A stretch of 5,858 bases of DNA from an uncultured Eubacteriaceae bacterium (GCA_946534775.1 CAMNCZ010000086.1:1-5858); one strand, 5' to 3'. Shown: positions 1-5,858, numbered from the stretch's first letter. Notes: generated by a model from the letters alone, not told the origin. Translations and numbers: made by a program.

Positions 1-977
1 ATCTCCTTTAAAACGTCGTCATATTTATCTTCTGCATTTGCGTTTTTAAGCTGACTTACAAGGTTTGAAAGCATACCGCCGGGTACCTGGTACATAAGTG
101 TGGCGATATCAACGGCAAGCACTTTGGGGCTTAAAAGACCGCTTTCAAGTGCTTTTTCGCGTATTGGCTTAAAGTAATCGCAAATCGATTTAAGTGTGTT
201 TTCGTCTATGCCCGTATCGTATTTGGTGCCTTTTAAAGCCGCGATCATTACCTCTGTAGCAGGCTGGGCGGTACCCATACTTAAAGGCGACATATCCGTA
301 TCGATAATGTCCGCACCCGCTTCAATAGCCTTTAAATAAGTCATTGAAGCAACGCCGCTGGTGTAGTGGCTGTGTATTTCGATAGGTACGGTGATAACTT
401 TTTTGAGTGCTTTGACAAGGTCGTAAGCTGCCTTAGGAAGCAAAAGACCCGCCATATCCTTTATACAGATGGAATCCGCACCGAGATTTTGATAATCTTT
501 TGCAAGCTGTACAAAGTAGTCAAGTGTATGTACATCGCTTAAAGTGTAGCTGATGGCAAGCTGAGCGTGAGCGCCTTCGGCTTTTGTGGCTTTTACGGCG
601 GTCTCAAGGTTTCTTGCGTCATTTAATGCATCGAAAATTCGTATTATATCGATACCGTTTTCAATGCTTTTTCTTACAAAGGCATCAACGATATCATCGG
701 GGTAATTTTTGTAGCCGAGGATATTCTGTCCTCTTAAAAGCATCTGAAGTTTTGTGTTTTTTAAAGCAGAGCGGAAAGTACGCAGTCTTTCCCAAGGGTC
801 TTCACGAAGGTAGCGCAGACAGCTGTCGAAAGTAGCGCCGCCCCAGACTTCCATTGCGTGAAAGCCCGCTGTATCCATTTTTTCAAGTATCGGCTGCATT
901 TCCTCTATGCGCATACGCGTTGCAATAAGGGACTGCTGGCCGTCACGAAGTGTACAGTCACAAATTTTTATAGCCAT
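1..977 (-). CDS. oadA: Oxaloacetate decarboxylase alpha / pyruvate carboxylase B-type carboxyltransferase (3' end outside window)
   Basis: This is the N-terminal 325 residues of a biotin-dependent carboxyltransferase that moves a carboxyl group between oxaloacetate and carrier-bound biotin, giving pyruvate (reversible in the family). The TIM-barrel motifs are present: TLRDGQQS at 9-16, GGATFD at 46-51, RGQN at 82-85, IKDMAGL at 172-178, HSHYTSG at 202-208, GTAQP at 235-239 and QVPGGMLSNL at 297-306. By comparison with propionibacterial transcarboxylase 5S, Asp12, His202 and His204 should bind the metal and Lys173 should be the carboxylated active-site lysine. The ATG start has GGAGG nine bases upstream (987-991) and lies 23 bases after the oadB stop, so it is the last visible gene of the cluster. 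The gene runs off the left edge, so I cannot see whether it has its own C-terminal biotin domain; a separate carrier in the same operon suggests it may not. OadA, PycB and 5S proteins cannot be separated from this portion alone. Confidence 0.95.
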   Translation of the reverse strand, partial: MAIKICDCTLRDGQQSLIATRMRIEEMQPILEKMDTAGFHAMEVWGGATFDSCLRYLREDPWERLRTFRSALKNTKLQMLLRGQNILGYKNYPDDIVDAFVRKSIENGIDIIRIFDALNDARNLETAVKATKAEGAHAQLAISYTLSDVHTLDYFVQLAKDYQNLGADSICIKDMAGLLLPKAAYDLVKALKKVITVPIEIHSHYTSGVASMTYLKAIEAGADIIDTDMSPLSMGTAQPATEVMIAALKGTKYDTGIDENTLKSICDYFKPIREKALESGLLSPKVLAVDIATLMYQVPGGMLSNLVSQLKNANAEDKYDDVLKE

Positions 978-1000
978 TTATGAATACCTCCAAAGTTTTT

Positions 1001-2260
1001 TTATCTGTAAAGAGAAAGGAAAATACCCGATGCTACCGCAGAACCTATAACGCCCGCAACATTTGGGCCCATAGCATGCATAAGAAGGTAGTTGTTGGGG
1101 TTTTCTTCCTTGCCGACGTTCTGAGCAACTCTTGCTGCCATAGGTACGGCGGAAACGCCTGCGGCACCTATAAGCGGATTGATCTTGCCGCCGCTTAATT
1201 TGCACATTATCTTGCCGAAGATAACGCCGAAAGCAGTGGAGAAAGCAAATGCCGCAAGGCCGAGAGCAAGCACTTTAAGTGTTTCGGGTACAAGGAAGTT
1301 ATCGGCGCGTGTTGTTGCACCGACGCTTATGCCGATAAATATGCTTATTGTGTACATAAGCGCTTCACTTGCGTGATGTGCAAGTTTTTCGGTAACTGTG
1401 GACTCCCTTAAAAGGTTGCCCAGCATAAGCATACCGATAAGAGATGCCGTATCGGGAAGTATAAGTATTACCACGATAGCGGTTATTATTGGGAAAAGTA
1501 TCTTTTCGCGCCTGGAAACGGGGCGAAGCTGCTCCATTTTTATGGCGCGTTCTTTTTTTGTTGTAAGAAGCTTCATAATAGGCGGCTGAATTATGGGTAT
1601 CAGCGCCATATAGCTGTATGCCGCAACGGTTACGGTGGGCAGAAGTTTGGGGGCCAGCTGCGTTGTTGTAAATATAGCCGTAGGGCCGTCCGCACCGCCG
1701 ATAATGCCGATAGAAGCGGCTTCTTCAAATGTAAAGCCCAGTTTTAATGCGCCAAGGAAGGCGGCAAATATGCCAAACTGTGCCGCAGCGCCCAAAAGAA
1801 GGCTTTTGGGGTTTGCAATAAGCGGGCCAAAGTCGGTAAGTGCGCCTACACCCATAAAGATAAGGGGAGGGAAGATACCGAGTTCGTCACCCTGGAAAAT
1901 ATAGTACAAAAGGCCGCCGTTTGTTTCGGTCGTGCGCCTTAATTCCTCACTTGCATAAGATGCCGTTATTTTGTAAGTGGACTGCATTGGCCCGAAAACG
2001 GTCTGTTTAATACCCAAAAGGTCAAATATCGGCTTTACGGGTTCGTTCATGACCCCACTTAACGGCAGGTTTGCAAGCAGCATACCAAACGCTATGGGAA
2101 GAAGCAGAAGCGGCTCGAATTTTTTTGCTATTGCAAGATATAAAAGCCCGAGTGCAACAATTATCATAACTGCGAATTTCCAGCCGTCGGGCTCAAAAAA
2201 CTGCGCAAAACCCGAATGTGCCACAAATTCGTAAAGGCTCATCTGTATTTTTTGCCACAT
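1001..2260 (-). CDS. oadB: Na+-translocating decarboxylase beta subunit (carboxybiotin decarboxylase)
   Basis: An integral membrane protein of 419 residues in the OadB/MmdB/GcdB family. It decarboxylates carboxybiotin on the carrier and couples this to Na+ export. The family signatures are clear: AIAKKFEPLLLLPIAFG (43-59), TDFGPLIANPKSLLLGAAAQFGIF (142-165), IGIIGGADGPTAIF (184-197) and a C-terminal stretch through HAMGPNVAGVIGS (395-407). Five residues I recall as functionally important in Klebsiella OadB (Asp203, Tyr229, Asn373, Gly377, Ser382) match Asp191, Tyr217, Asn361, Gly365 and Ser370 with a constant offset of 12, so the pump core looks intact. A hydrophilic stretch at about 72-114 lies between two membrane segments. 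The start is supported by AAGGGGG (2268-2274), seven bases upstream and overlapping the stop codon of the biotin carrier gene; Met7 is a less likely start. The sequence does not reveal which carboxyltransferase feeds it. Confidence 0.96.
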   Translation of the reverse strand: MWQKIQMSLYEFVAHSGFAQFFEPDGWKFAVMIIVALGLLYLAIAKKFEPLLLLPIAFGMLLANLPLSGVMNEPVKPIFDLLGIKQTVFGPMQSTYKITASYASEELRRTTETNGGLLYYIFQGDELGIFPPLIFMGVGALTDFGPLIANPKSLLLGAAAQFGIFAAFLGALKLGFTFEEAASIGIIGGADGPTAIFTTTQLAPKLLPTVTVAAYSYMALIPIIQPPIMKLLTTKKERAIKMEQLRPVSRREKILFPIITAIVVILILPDTASLIGMLMLGNLLRESTVTEKLAHHASEALMYTISIFIGISVGATTRADNFLVPETLKVLALGLAAFAFSTAFGVIFGKIMCKLSGGKINPLIGAAGVSAVPMAARVAQNVGKEENPNNYLLMHAMGPNVAGVIGSAVASGIFLSLYR

Positions 2261-2272
2261 ATCGCTGCCCCC

Positions 2273-2647
2273 TTAACCGACGGTTATAAGTGTATCGCCG
2301 CTTGCAACTGTCTGGCCCTTTGTAACATTTATGCCTGTTACCTTGCCCGCAGCGGGGGAGATGATCTCGTTTTCCATTTTCATAGCTTCAAGTATAATAA
2401 CTACCTGGTTTTCGCTTACGCTGTCACCAAGCTTTACCTTTATATCAAGTATATTGCCGGGCATAGGTGCCGTAACGGGTGTGCCCGAACCGCTGCCCGA
2501 AGGTGCGGGTGCCGATGCTGCGGGCGCGGGTGTAGCTGCCTGTGCGGGTGCCGACGCTGCGGGCGCGGGTGCAGATGTATGGCTGCCTGTTTCCTCTACC
2601 TGAACATCATAAACAGTTCCATTTACAGTAATTTTATAGCTTTTCAT
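2273..2647 (-). CDS. Biotin carboxyl carrier protein of the decarboxylase complex (GcdC/MmdC/1.3S type)
   Basis: A small biotin carrier of 124 residues that shuttles CO2 between the carboxyltransferase sites and OadB. Three parts are visible. Residues 1-20 (MKSYKITVNGTVYDVQVEE) are the short N-terminal segment typical of 1.3S/MmdC proteins. Residues 25-55 form an Ala/Pro/Ser-rich flexible linker. Residues about 57-124 form a biotinyl domain with PMPG at 61-64 and EAMKMEN at 87-93, where Lys90 is the expected biotinylation site. The linker contains a 13-residue repeat. The ATG start has AAGGAG (2655-2660) seven bases upstream, and the gene begins 19 bases after the OadG-like gene ends. Lying between the gamma-type and beta subunit genes, it is very likely the shared carrier of this complex. 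No biotin ligase gene is in the window. Confidence 0.96.
   Translation of the reverse strand: MKSYKITVNGTVYDVQVEETGSHTSAPAPAASAPAQAATPAPAASAPAPSGSGSGTPVTAPMPGNILDIKVKLGDSVSENQVVIILEAMKMENEIISPAAGKVTGINVTKGQTVASGDTLITVG
2504..2571 (-). repeat. Tandem 39-base repeat encoding the Ala/Pro linker of the biotin carrier
   Basis: Two 29-base copies, 2504-2532 and 2543-2571, differ at a single base and are offset by 39 bases, exactly 13 codons. They encode PAPAASAPA at residues 40-48 and 27-35 of the carrier. The near identity at the DNA level, beyond what the protein repeat requires, suggests an in-frame duplication that lengthened the linker. Repetitive linkers of this type are common in biotin carriers. 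Confidence 0.85.
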
Positions 2648-2666
2648 AGTGGATCTCCTTAATATA

Positions 2667-3038
2667 TCAAAAATTAGTGTTCTGGCTCAATGCTTCTTTA
2701 TTCCAAGCATTTGCGCGCCTTATGCTCTTTATAACAAGGCCGTCTGTGCCTTCGACTTGGCCGTCGTTTTCATCTGCGGCGGCTGCGGCTATAGCTGCTG
2801 CAATAACGGCAACAAGCTGTGTGTCGTCCATAAGGTTTTCGGGCTCTGCGGGCGGGGCAGAGGGAACTTCGGGTATGTCCGTTGTCTGTGCCGTTTTTTT
2901 CTCGCAGTATTTTGCGAAAAGGTTAAACAGGCTTAAAATGCCCATTATTACCAAAAGCACAATAAATACTATTATAAAGCCCATAATGGAAACGGCAACG
3001 CCTTCAGCCATTTTATCGGCCATATTCATATTGTTCAT
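2667..3038 (-). CDS. oadG: OadG-family (gamma) subunit of Na+-pump decarboxylase
   Basis: A small membrane protein of 123 residues. One strong transmembrane helix spans about residues 14-41 (VAVSIMGFIIVFIVLLVIMGILSL region), followed by a Pro/Ala-rich segment (55-68), an alanine-rich helix DDTQLVAVIAAAIAAA (71-86) and a basic C-terminal segment VIKSIRRANAW (102-112). A GxxVSxxGFxxVFxVLxxxM helix plus an AAAIAAA and SIRR tail is the usual layout of Firmicutes OadG/MmdD-like proteins, which anchor and stabilise the carboxyltransferase on the membrane pump. The gene starts 14 bases after the preceding carboxyltransferase stop. A strong AAGGGGTGAT ribosome binding site (3046-3054) overlaps that stop. 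Met1 (3038) is chosen, but Met4 or Met6 are possible. Sequence similarity in this family is weak, so the assignment rests on topology, tail motif and operon position together. Confidence 0.9.
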   Translation of the reverse strand: MNNMNMADKMAEGVAVSIMGFIIVFIVLLVIMGILSLFNLFAKYCEKKTAQTTDIPEVPSAPPAEPENLMDDTQLVAVIAAAIAAAAADENDGQVEGTDGLVIKSIRRANAWNKEALSQNTNF

Positions 3039-3052
3039 ACCATTATCACCCC

Positions 3053-4432
3053 TTAAAACTCAATGCTTGAATGCTTGCGGGCGGATTTGTTTTCACGCTT
3101 TGTCATAAGCATTTCAAGGGCAACGATAATTCTTTTTCTGGTGTTGGAAGGTACGATAAGGCTGTCCACATAGCCGAGTTCTTCGGCATTGTATGGGCTT
3201 GATATCTCGTCGTAATTTTCGTTTGTGGTTTTCATAAGGGTAGTGTATGCCTTTTTGTCCATAAGGGCAATACAAGCGGAAGGCCATGCATAAACGATAT
3301 CCGCGCCGATATGCTTGCTGTTCATAAGCATATAAGCGTTGCCGATAGCGTTTCTTATAATTATGTTTATCTTGGGTACAGAAGCGCTTGCAAAGCTGTA
3401 AATAAGCTTAGCACCGTATTTTTCGATGCCGTTGAGCTCTTCGCCGAGTTTTTTGTCATAGCCTGCAACATCCGTAAGTGTGATAACGGGGATATTGAAT
3501 GCATCGCATATATTGACAAACTCACCCGCCTTTAAAGCAGCTGTTATATTAAGACGGCCGTTATTTGCGATAAGTCCTGTTGTTATGCCCGCAAAACGTG
3601 CAAAACCGACTATCATATTGGGGGAGTATTCTTTATGTATCTCAAAGAAATCGCCGTCGTCAACTATAGAATTTATGAGATAGCGCACATCAATGGGTGT
3701 TTCGTTATCCTCGGGCATAAATTCGTTAAGATGCAGGTCTACACGGTTAAGGTCGTCTGTAGGCTCGATCATTTCCATTTCAAGGTTGTTTTCGGGGAGA
3801 AAATCCAAAAGCTTCCTTGTAAGGGTAAAACAGTCATCCTCGGTATCGCCCACTATATGCACAAGACCCGTTTTCTGTGCGTGTCTTGCGGCATCAAGGC
3901 TTGAAGGCGGGTTGGCTTTGCCGTCAAGGCCCTCAAATACGGAAGGGCTCTGCATAAAAAGGGAACTATTGGACTTTGTCATTATTACAAAATCGGAAAG
4001 TACGGGGATAAAGCTGCCCATACCCATACAATCGCCTGCAATTACAGATATCTGCGGGATAACACCGCTTGCCTGCGACTGATTTTTAAGTATTATGCCA
4101 AAGGCTTCAAGTGTGTCTATACCCTCTGCCATATTAACGCCCTTGCTGTCCATAATACCGATAACGGGGTTGCCCATTTTTATTGCAAGATTGTAAAGAT
4201 TGGCTATTTTTTCCGCGTGTGCGACATTTACCGCGCCAATTTGCGAGAATGCGTATGCAAGCCTGCCGTTTATTGTGCCGTAGCCCGTTACAACGCCTGC
4301 CTCTACATTGTGGGCGCCTATCTCGACAAAGCTGTTTTCATCAAAAAGCTTGTCAAGACGTGTACGCTCCTTTGAAGAGTGAACAGTCTCTCTTTTTGCA
4401 ATAAGTTCGTTGACCTTATCGATCCTGCTCAT
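3053..4432 (-). CDS. Divergent acyl-CoA carboxyltransferase (MmdA/PccB/12S-like)
   Basis: A 459-residue double-crotonase-fold carboxyltransferase, first gene of the cluster. Its relatives (MmdA, 12S, PccB) move a carboxyl group between an acyl-CoA such as methylmalonyl-CoA or malonyl-CoA and biotin. Recognisable parts are SFVEI (34-38), GVVTGYGTINGR (46-57), AHAEKI (71-76), ASGVIPQISVIAG (121-133), LLDFLPENN (208-216), KYGAKLIYSFASASVPKI (338-355) and MNSKHIGADIVYAWPSA (370-386). Several hallmarks are altered: the usual SGGAR..EG reads SKGVNMAEG (96-104), the usual GGS before AHAEK is absent, the N-half GP-C-GGA glycine motif reads GDCMGMGS (133-140), and the C-half YGGAY reads IGNAY (363-367). 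The protein is about 50 residues shorter than typical relatives, much of it lost between SFVEI and GVVTGYGT. The frame is intact and well conserved elsewhere, so it looks maintained rather than decayed. Substrate is not predictable. The ATG at 4432 is chosen over an in-frame TTG at 4438 because of ribosome-binding-site spacing. Confidence 0.88.
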   Translation of the reverse strand: MSRIDKVNELIAKRETVHSSKERTRLDKLFDENSFVEIGAHNVEAGVVTGYGTINGRLAYAFSQIGAVNVAHAEKIANLYNLAIKMGNPVIGIMDSKGVNMAEGIDTLEAFGIILKNQSQASGVIPQISVIAGDCMGMGSFIPVLSDFVIMTKSNSSLFMQSPSVFEGLDGKANPPSSLDAARHAQKTGLVHIVGDTEDDCFTLTRKLLDFLPENNLEMEMIEPTDDLNRVDLHLNEFMPEDNETPIDVRYLINSIVDDGDFFEIHKEYSPNMIVGFARFAGITTGLIANNGRLNITAALKAGEFVNICDAFNIPVITLTDVAGYDKKLGEELNGIEKYGAKLIYSFASASVPKINIIIRNAIGNAYMLMNSKHIGADIVYAWPSACIALMDKKAYTTLMKTTNENYDEISSPYNAEELGYVDSLIVPSNTRKRIIVALEMLMTKRENKSARKHSSIEF

Positions 4433-4442
4433 TAACAAAATA

Positions 4443-4449
4443 CCTCCTT
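4443..4449 (-). promoter_or_regulatory. Ribosome binding site of the carboxyltransferase gene (decides its start)
   Basis: The minus strand reads AAGGAGG, a perfect Shine-Dalgarno core. It is ten bases from the ATG at 4432-4430 and only four from the upstream TTG at 4438-4436. The other genes of the cluster have spacings of seven to ten bases, so ATG is the better start. The 5' half of this site can pair with the hairpin region just upstream. Confidence 0.85.
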
Positions 4450-4473
4450 AAATCGCATACTTTTAAGGTATGC
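4446..4473 (-). promoter_or_regulatory. Two mutually exclusive hairpins at the leader of the carboxyltransferase operon
   Basis: On the minus strand GCATAC (4473-4468) pairs with GTATGC (4460-4455) around a seven-base loop, leaving the ribosome binding site free. The overlapping CCTTAAA (4468-4462) is perfectly complementary to TTTAAGG (4452-4446), which contains the first bases of the Shine-Dalgarno sequence. The two pairings share bases and cannot form together, which is the geometry of a translational on/off switch or a thermosensor-like element. It could also act as a DNA operator, since the first hairpin is a dyad. Both stems are short (six and seven base pairs) and AT-rich surroundings make chance pairing possible. 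No known riboswitch class is recognised. Confidence 0.35.
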
Positions 4474-4569
4474 CGTTTTTTCGATTTATTTTTACAAAAA
4501 TAGATTTTTTCTACATATTATTTTACTATAAATGACGGGTTTTTTATAATACTAAATATTTATATACAC

Positions 4570-4587
4570 TATAGCTTTAAAGCTATA
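4570..4587. repeat. 18-base perfect palindrome downstream of coaBC
   Basis: TATAGCTTTAAAGCTATA is its own reverse complement and starts five bases after the coaBC stop codon. As RNA it would fold only after giving up central bases for a loop, leaving about a seven-pair AT-rich stem, and no T-run follows it on the minus strand, so it is a poor intrinsic terminator. A homodimeric regulator site or a 3' processing/stabilising hairpin for coaBC mRNA are alternatives. Confidence 0.5.
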
Positions 4588-4592
4588 ATTAA

Positions 4593-5786
4593 TTAATGGA
4601 TTATAGATTTTGCAATTATGTCAAGGATTTTATGCGCAGCGTCCTCTTTTGACATTATGGGAAGTTCGGTTTCGCTGTCTTTGGTGATGAGTGTAAGCAC
4701 GTTTGTATCGGTGCCGAAACCCGCCCCCTCGGTCCTTAACGAGTTTGCCGCTATCATATCCGCGTTTTTCTTTTCAAGCTTTTTGCGGCTGTTTTCAAGC
4801 ATATTTTCCGTTTCCATTGAAAAACCGCAGATATATTGGTGGGTCTTGTGTTCACCAAGATATTTTAAAATATCTTTTGTGCGGTCAAGTTTTATCGACA
4901 TATCGCCGTCGGCCTTTTTTATCTTTTCGTCTGCTATATACGCGGGGGTGTAATCCGCAACGGCAGCGGCCTTTATAACTATATCGCAGCTGTCAAATTC
5001 TTTGGTCACGGCATTGAACATATCCTCGGCACTGCGCACATCCACTGCGTTTACAAACATTGGCGCCGCAACATCGGTCTTTGCCTTTACAAGGGTAACA
5101 TCTGCACCGCGCAGCATAGCGGCCTTTGCTATGGCAATGCCCATTTTGCCCGTGGAACGGTTTGTTATATAACGCACGGGGTCGATATCTTCGCAGGTCG
5201 CGCCTGCCGTAACGATAACTTTTTTGCCCGCAAGGTCCTTTTTATAGGCAAGTTCTTTTAAAATGTACTGCAAAAGCACCTCGGGTTCGGGCATTTTGCC
5301 GATACCGACGTCACCGCAGGCAAGGCGGCCGCTTGCAGCCTGAATTATATGATAGCCGTATTGTTCAAGTTTTTTCATATTATCCAAAACGATAGGGTTA
5401 AGATACATATTTGTGTTCATTGCGGGTGCAAAATACACGGGTGCGCGGGTCGCCATAAGGGTAGTGGAGAGCATATCGTCGGCTATGCCGTTTGCAGCCT
5501 TGCCGATAATGTTTGCGGTAGCGGGGGCTATCATAAAAATATCGGCTTTTTGCGCTATTGCGATATGTTCGACCTCGAAAGCGGTTATTTTGTCAAAAGT
5601 TTCCACCATACATTTATTGCCCGTAAGGCGTTCAAAGGTAAGCGGAGTTATTATTTCGCACGCATTTTTTGTCATAATAACGTGTACGTCACAATTAAGT
5701 TTTTTCAGGGCACTTGCAAGGCTTGCCGTCTTATATGCGGCGATAGAGCCTGTAACGCCCAGTACGGCGGTTTTTCCCGTCAGCAT
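4593..5786 (-). CDS. coaBC: Bifunctional phosphopantothenoylcysteine decarboxylase / phosphopantothenate-cysteine ligase
   Basis: A cytosolic enzyme of 397 residues for two steps of CoA synthesis: ligation of cysteine to 4'-phosphopantothenate (CoaB, C-terminal half), then FMN-dependent decarboxylation to 4'-phosphopantetheine (CoaC, N-terminal half). CoaC motifs are GVTGSIAAYK (10-19), catalytic His74 in VEHIA, PAMNTNMY (121-128) with Asn124, and the flap GRLACGDVGIGKMPEPE (153-169) with Cys157. CoaB shows DPVRYITNRSTGKMG (202-216) with Asn209, KAAAVADYTP (272-281), KIKK (288-291) and RTKDIL (302-307). These match E. coli His75, Asn125, Cys158, Asn210 and Lys289 with an offset of one, so both activities should be intact. 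GATCED at 195-200 replaces the more usual GGTxEP. The ATG at 5786 is preferred to an in-frame GTG at 5795, because that GTG overlaps the ribosome binding site. It is a housekeeping gene with no clear functional tie to the next cluster. Confidence 0.97.
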   Translation of the reverse strand: MLTGKTAVLGVTGSIAAYKTASLASALKKLNCDVHVIMTKNACEIITPLTFERLTGNKCMVETFDKITAFEVEHIAIAQKADIFMIAPATANIIGKAANGIADDMLSTTLMATRAPVYFAPAMNTNMYLNPIVLDNMKKLEQYGYHIIQAASGRLACGDVGIGKMPEPEVLLQYILKELAYKKDLAGKKVIVTAGATCEDIDPVRYITNRSTGKMGIAIAKAAMLRGADVTLVKAKTDVAAPMFVNAVDVRSAEDMFNAVTKEFDSCDIVIKAAAVADYTPAYIADEKIKKADGDMSIKLDRTKDILKYLGEHKTHQYICGFSMETENMLENSRKKLEKKNADMIAANSLRTEGAGFGTDTNVLTLITKDSETELPIMSKEDAAHKILDIIAKSIIH

Positions 5787-5794
5787 AAAATACA

Positions 5795-5800
5795 CCTCTT
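5795..5800 (-). promoter_or_regulatory. Ribosome binding site of coaBC (decides its start)
   Basis: The minus strand reads AAGAGG, eight bases before the ATG at 5786. The longer in-frame option would begin at a GTG (5795-5793) that shares a base with this site and leaves no spacer, so it is rejected. CoaC proteins also normally begin only a few residues before the GVTGSIAAYK motif, in agreement with the shorter form. Confidence 0.8.
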
Positions 5801-5858
5801 TTGTAAGGGAAACACTGATTAATTCAAAAAGGAAAAATAAAATTTAGCTTTAGCGGCA
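5801..5858. other. Short sequence upstream of coaBC, no gene callable
   Basis: Only 58 bases remain before the window edge. All three minus-strand frames hit a stop within this stretch (for example TAA at 5852-5850, TGA near 5825 and TAA near 5820), so it could be the very end of a preceding gene plus spacer, but there is too little to identify one. In many Firmicutes rpoZ precedes coaBC; nothing here confirms that. Confidence 0.4.

Larger units (their letters stand above)
4433..4592. other. AT-rich intergenic leader between coaBC and the decarboxylase operon
   Basis: This 160-base gap is the only sizeable non-coding stretch between the visible genes and is much more AT-rich than the genes. 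It holds the 18-base palindrome just past coaBC, A/T runs with several TATAAT-like hexamers (for example around 4529-4553), the paired hairpins and the ribosome binding site. I found no -35/-10 pair with good matches and 16-18 base spacing on the minus strand, so the operon promoter is inferred from gap size and base composition, not located. Co-transcription with coaBC remains possible, because both units point the same way and no convincing terminator separates them. Confidence 0.6.

Noticed and set aside
978..1205. Minus-strand open frame of 75 codons overlapping the 3' end of oadB
   Set aside because: It is in another frame of the same strand as the clearly supported oadB, is rich in Arg/Cys with no motif, and has no sensible ribosome binding site context.
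2677..3108. Plus-strand open frame of 143 codons opposite the OadG-like gene, and similar plus-strand frames across the window
   Set aside because: They lie opposite well-supported minus-strand genes, their translations show no family motifs and no coherent domain structure, and open antisense frames are expected from the codon use of the real genes.
4433..4438. TTG start six bases upstream for the carboxyltransferase
   Set aside because: It sits only four bases from the AAGGAGG site, while the ATG at 4432 has a normal ten-base spacing.
4496..4513. Small hairpin-like sequence AAAAATAGATTTTTTCTA as a terminator or attenuator
   Set aside because: The stems are only four to six A/T-rich pairs, as expected by chance in such a biased spacer.
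4570..4587. Rho-independent terminator for coaBC
   Set aside because: The palindrome has no loop of its own, is AT-rich, and is followed on the minus strand by GTGTATATAAAT rather than a T-run.
5787..5795. GTG start nine bases upstream for coaBC
   Set aside because: The GTG overlaps the AAGAGG ribosome binding site and leaves no spacer; the ATG at 5786 is eight bases away.
5801..5858. End of rpoZ or another upstream gene
   Set aside because: Fewer than 60 bases remain and the possible terminal residues match no recognisable protein end.

Overview
The window holds six genes, all on the minus strand: coaBC at the right-hand end, a 160-base AT-rich gap, then a tight five-gene cluster running leftwards and off the left edge. 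Protein content, strong AAGGAGG-type ribosome binding sites, frequent ATA codons and the separate small biotin-carrier and gamma-type subunits suggest an anaerobic Firmicute of the Clostridia, perhaps an uncultured gut or rumen lineage. That placement is inferred; no rRNA or other marker is present.

Layout in the direction of transcription: coaBC (5786-4593) makes 4'-phosphopantetheine, the precursor of CoA. The gap (4592-4433) has an 18-base perfect palindrome and, directly before the next gene, two overlapping hairpins, one of which would cover part of the ribosome binding site. The cluster then reads: a divergent acyl-CoA carboxyltransferase (4432-3053), an OadG-family membrane subunit (3038-2667), a biotin carrier protein (2647-2273), the Na+-translocating carboxybiotin decarboxylase OadB (2260-1001), and an OadA/5S-type oxaloacetate or pyruvate carboxyltransferase (977 to beyond base 1). 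Spacers inside the cluster are 12-23 bases and each gene has its own ribosome binding site, so it looks like one operon.

The parts form a biotin-dependent sodium-pump decarboxylase. A carboxyltransferase moves CO2 from a carboxylated substrate to biotin on the carrier; OadB releases the CO2 and exports Na+; the gamma-type subunit anchors and assembles the complex. What is unusual is that two carboxyltransferases of different substrate class (12S/MmdA-like for acyl-CoA, 5S/OadA-like for oxaloacetate/pyruvate) share one carrier and one pump. The soluble set matches the 12S + 5S + 1.3S composition of propionibacterial transcarboxylase, so the cluster could join transcarboxylation to Na+ transport. 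The acyl-CoA-type subunit has lost several hallmark residues of its family, so its substrate, or even its activity, is open.

No RNA gene, mobile element, CRISPR array or plus-strand gene could be supported.
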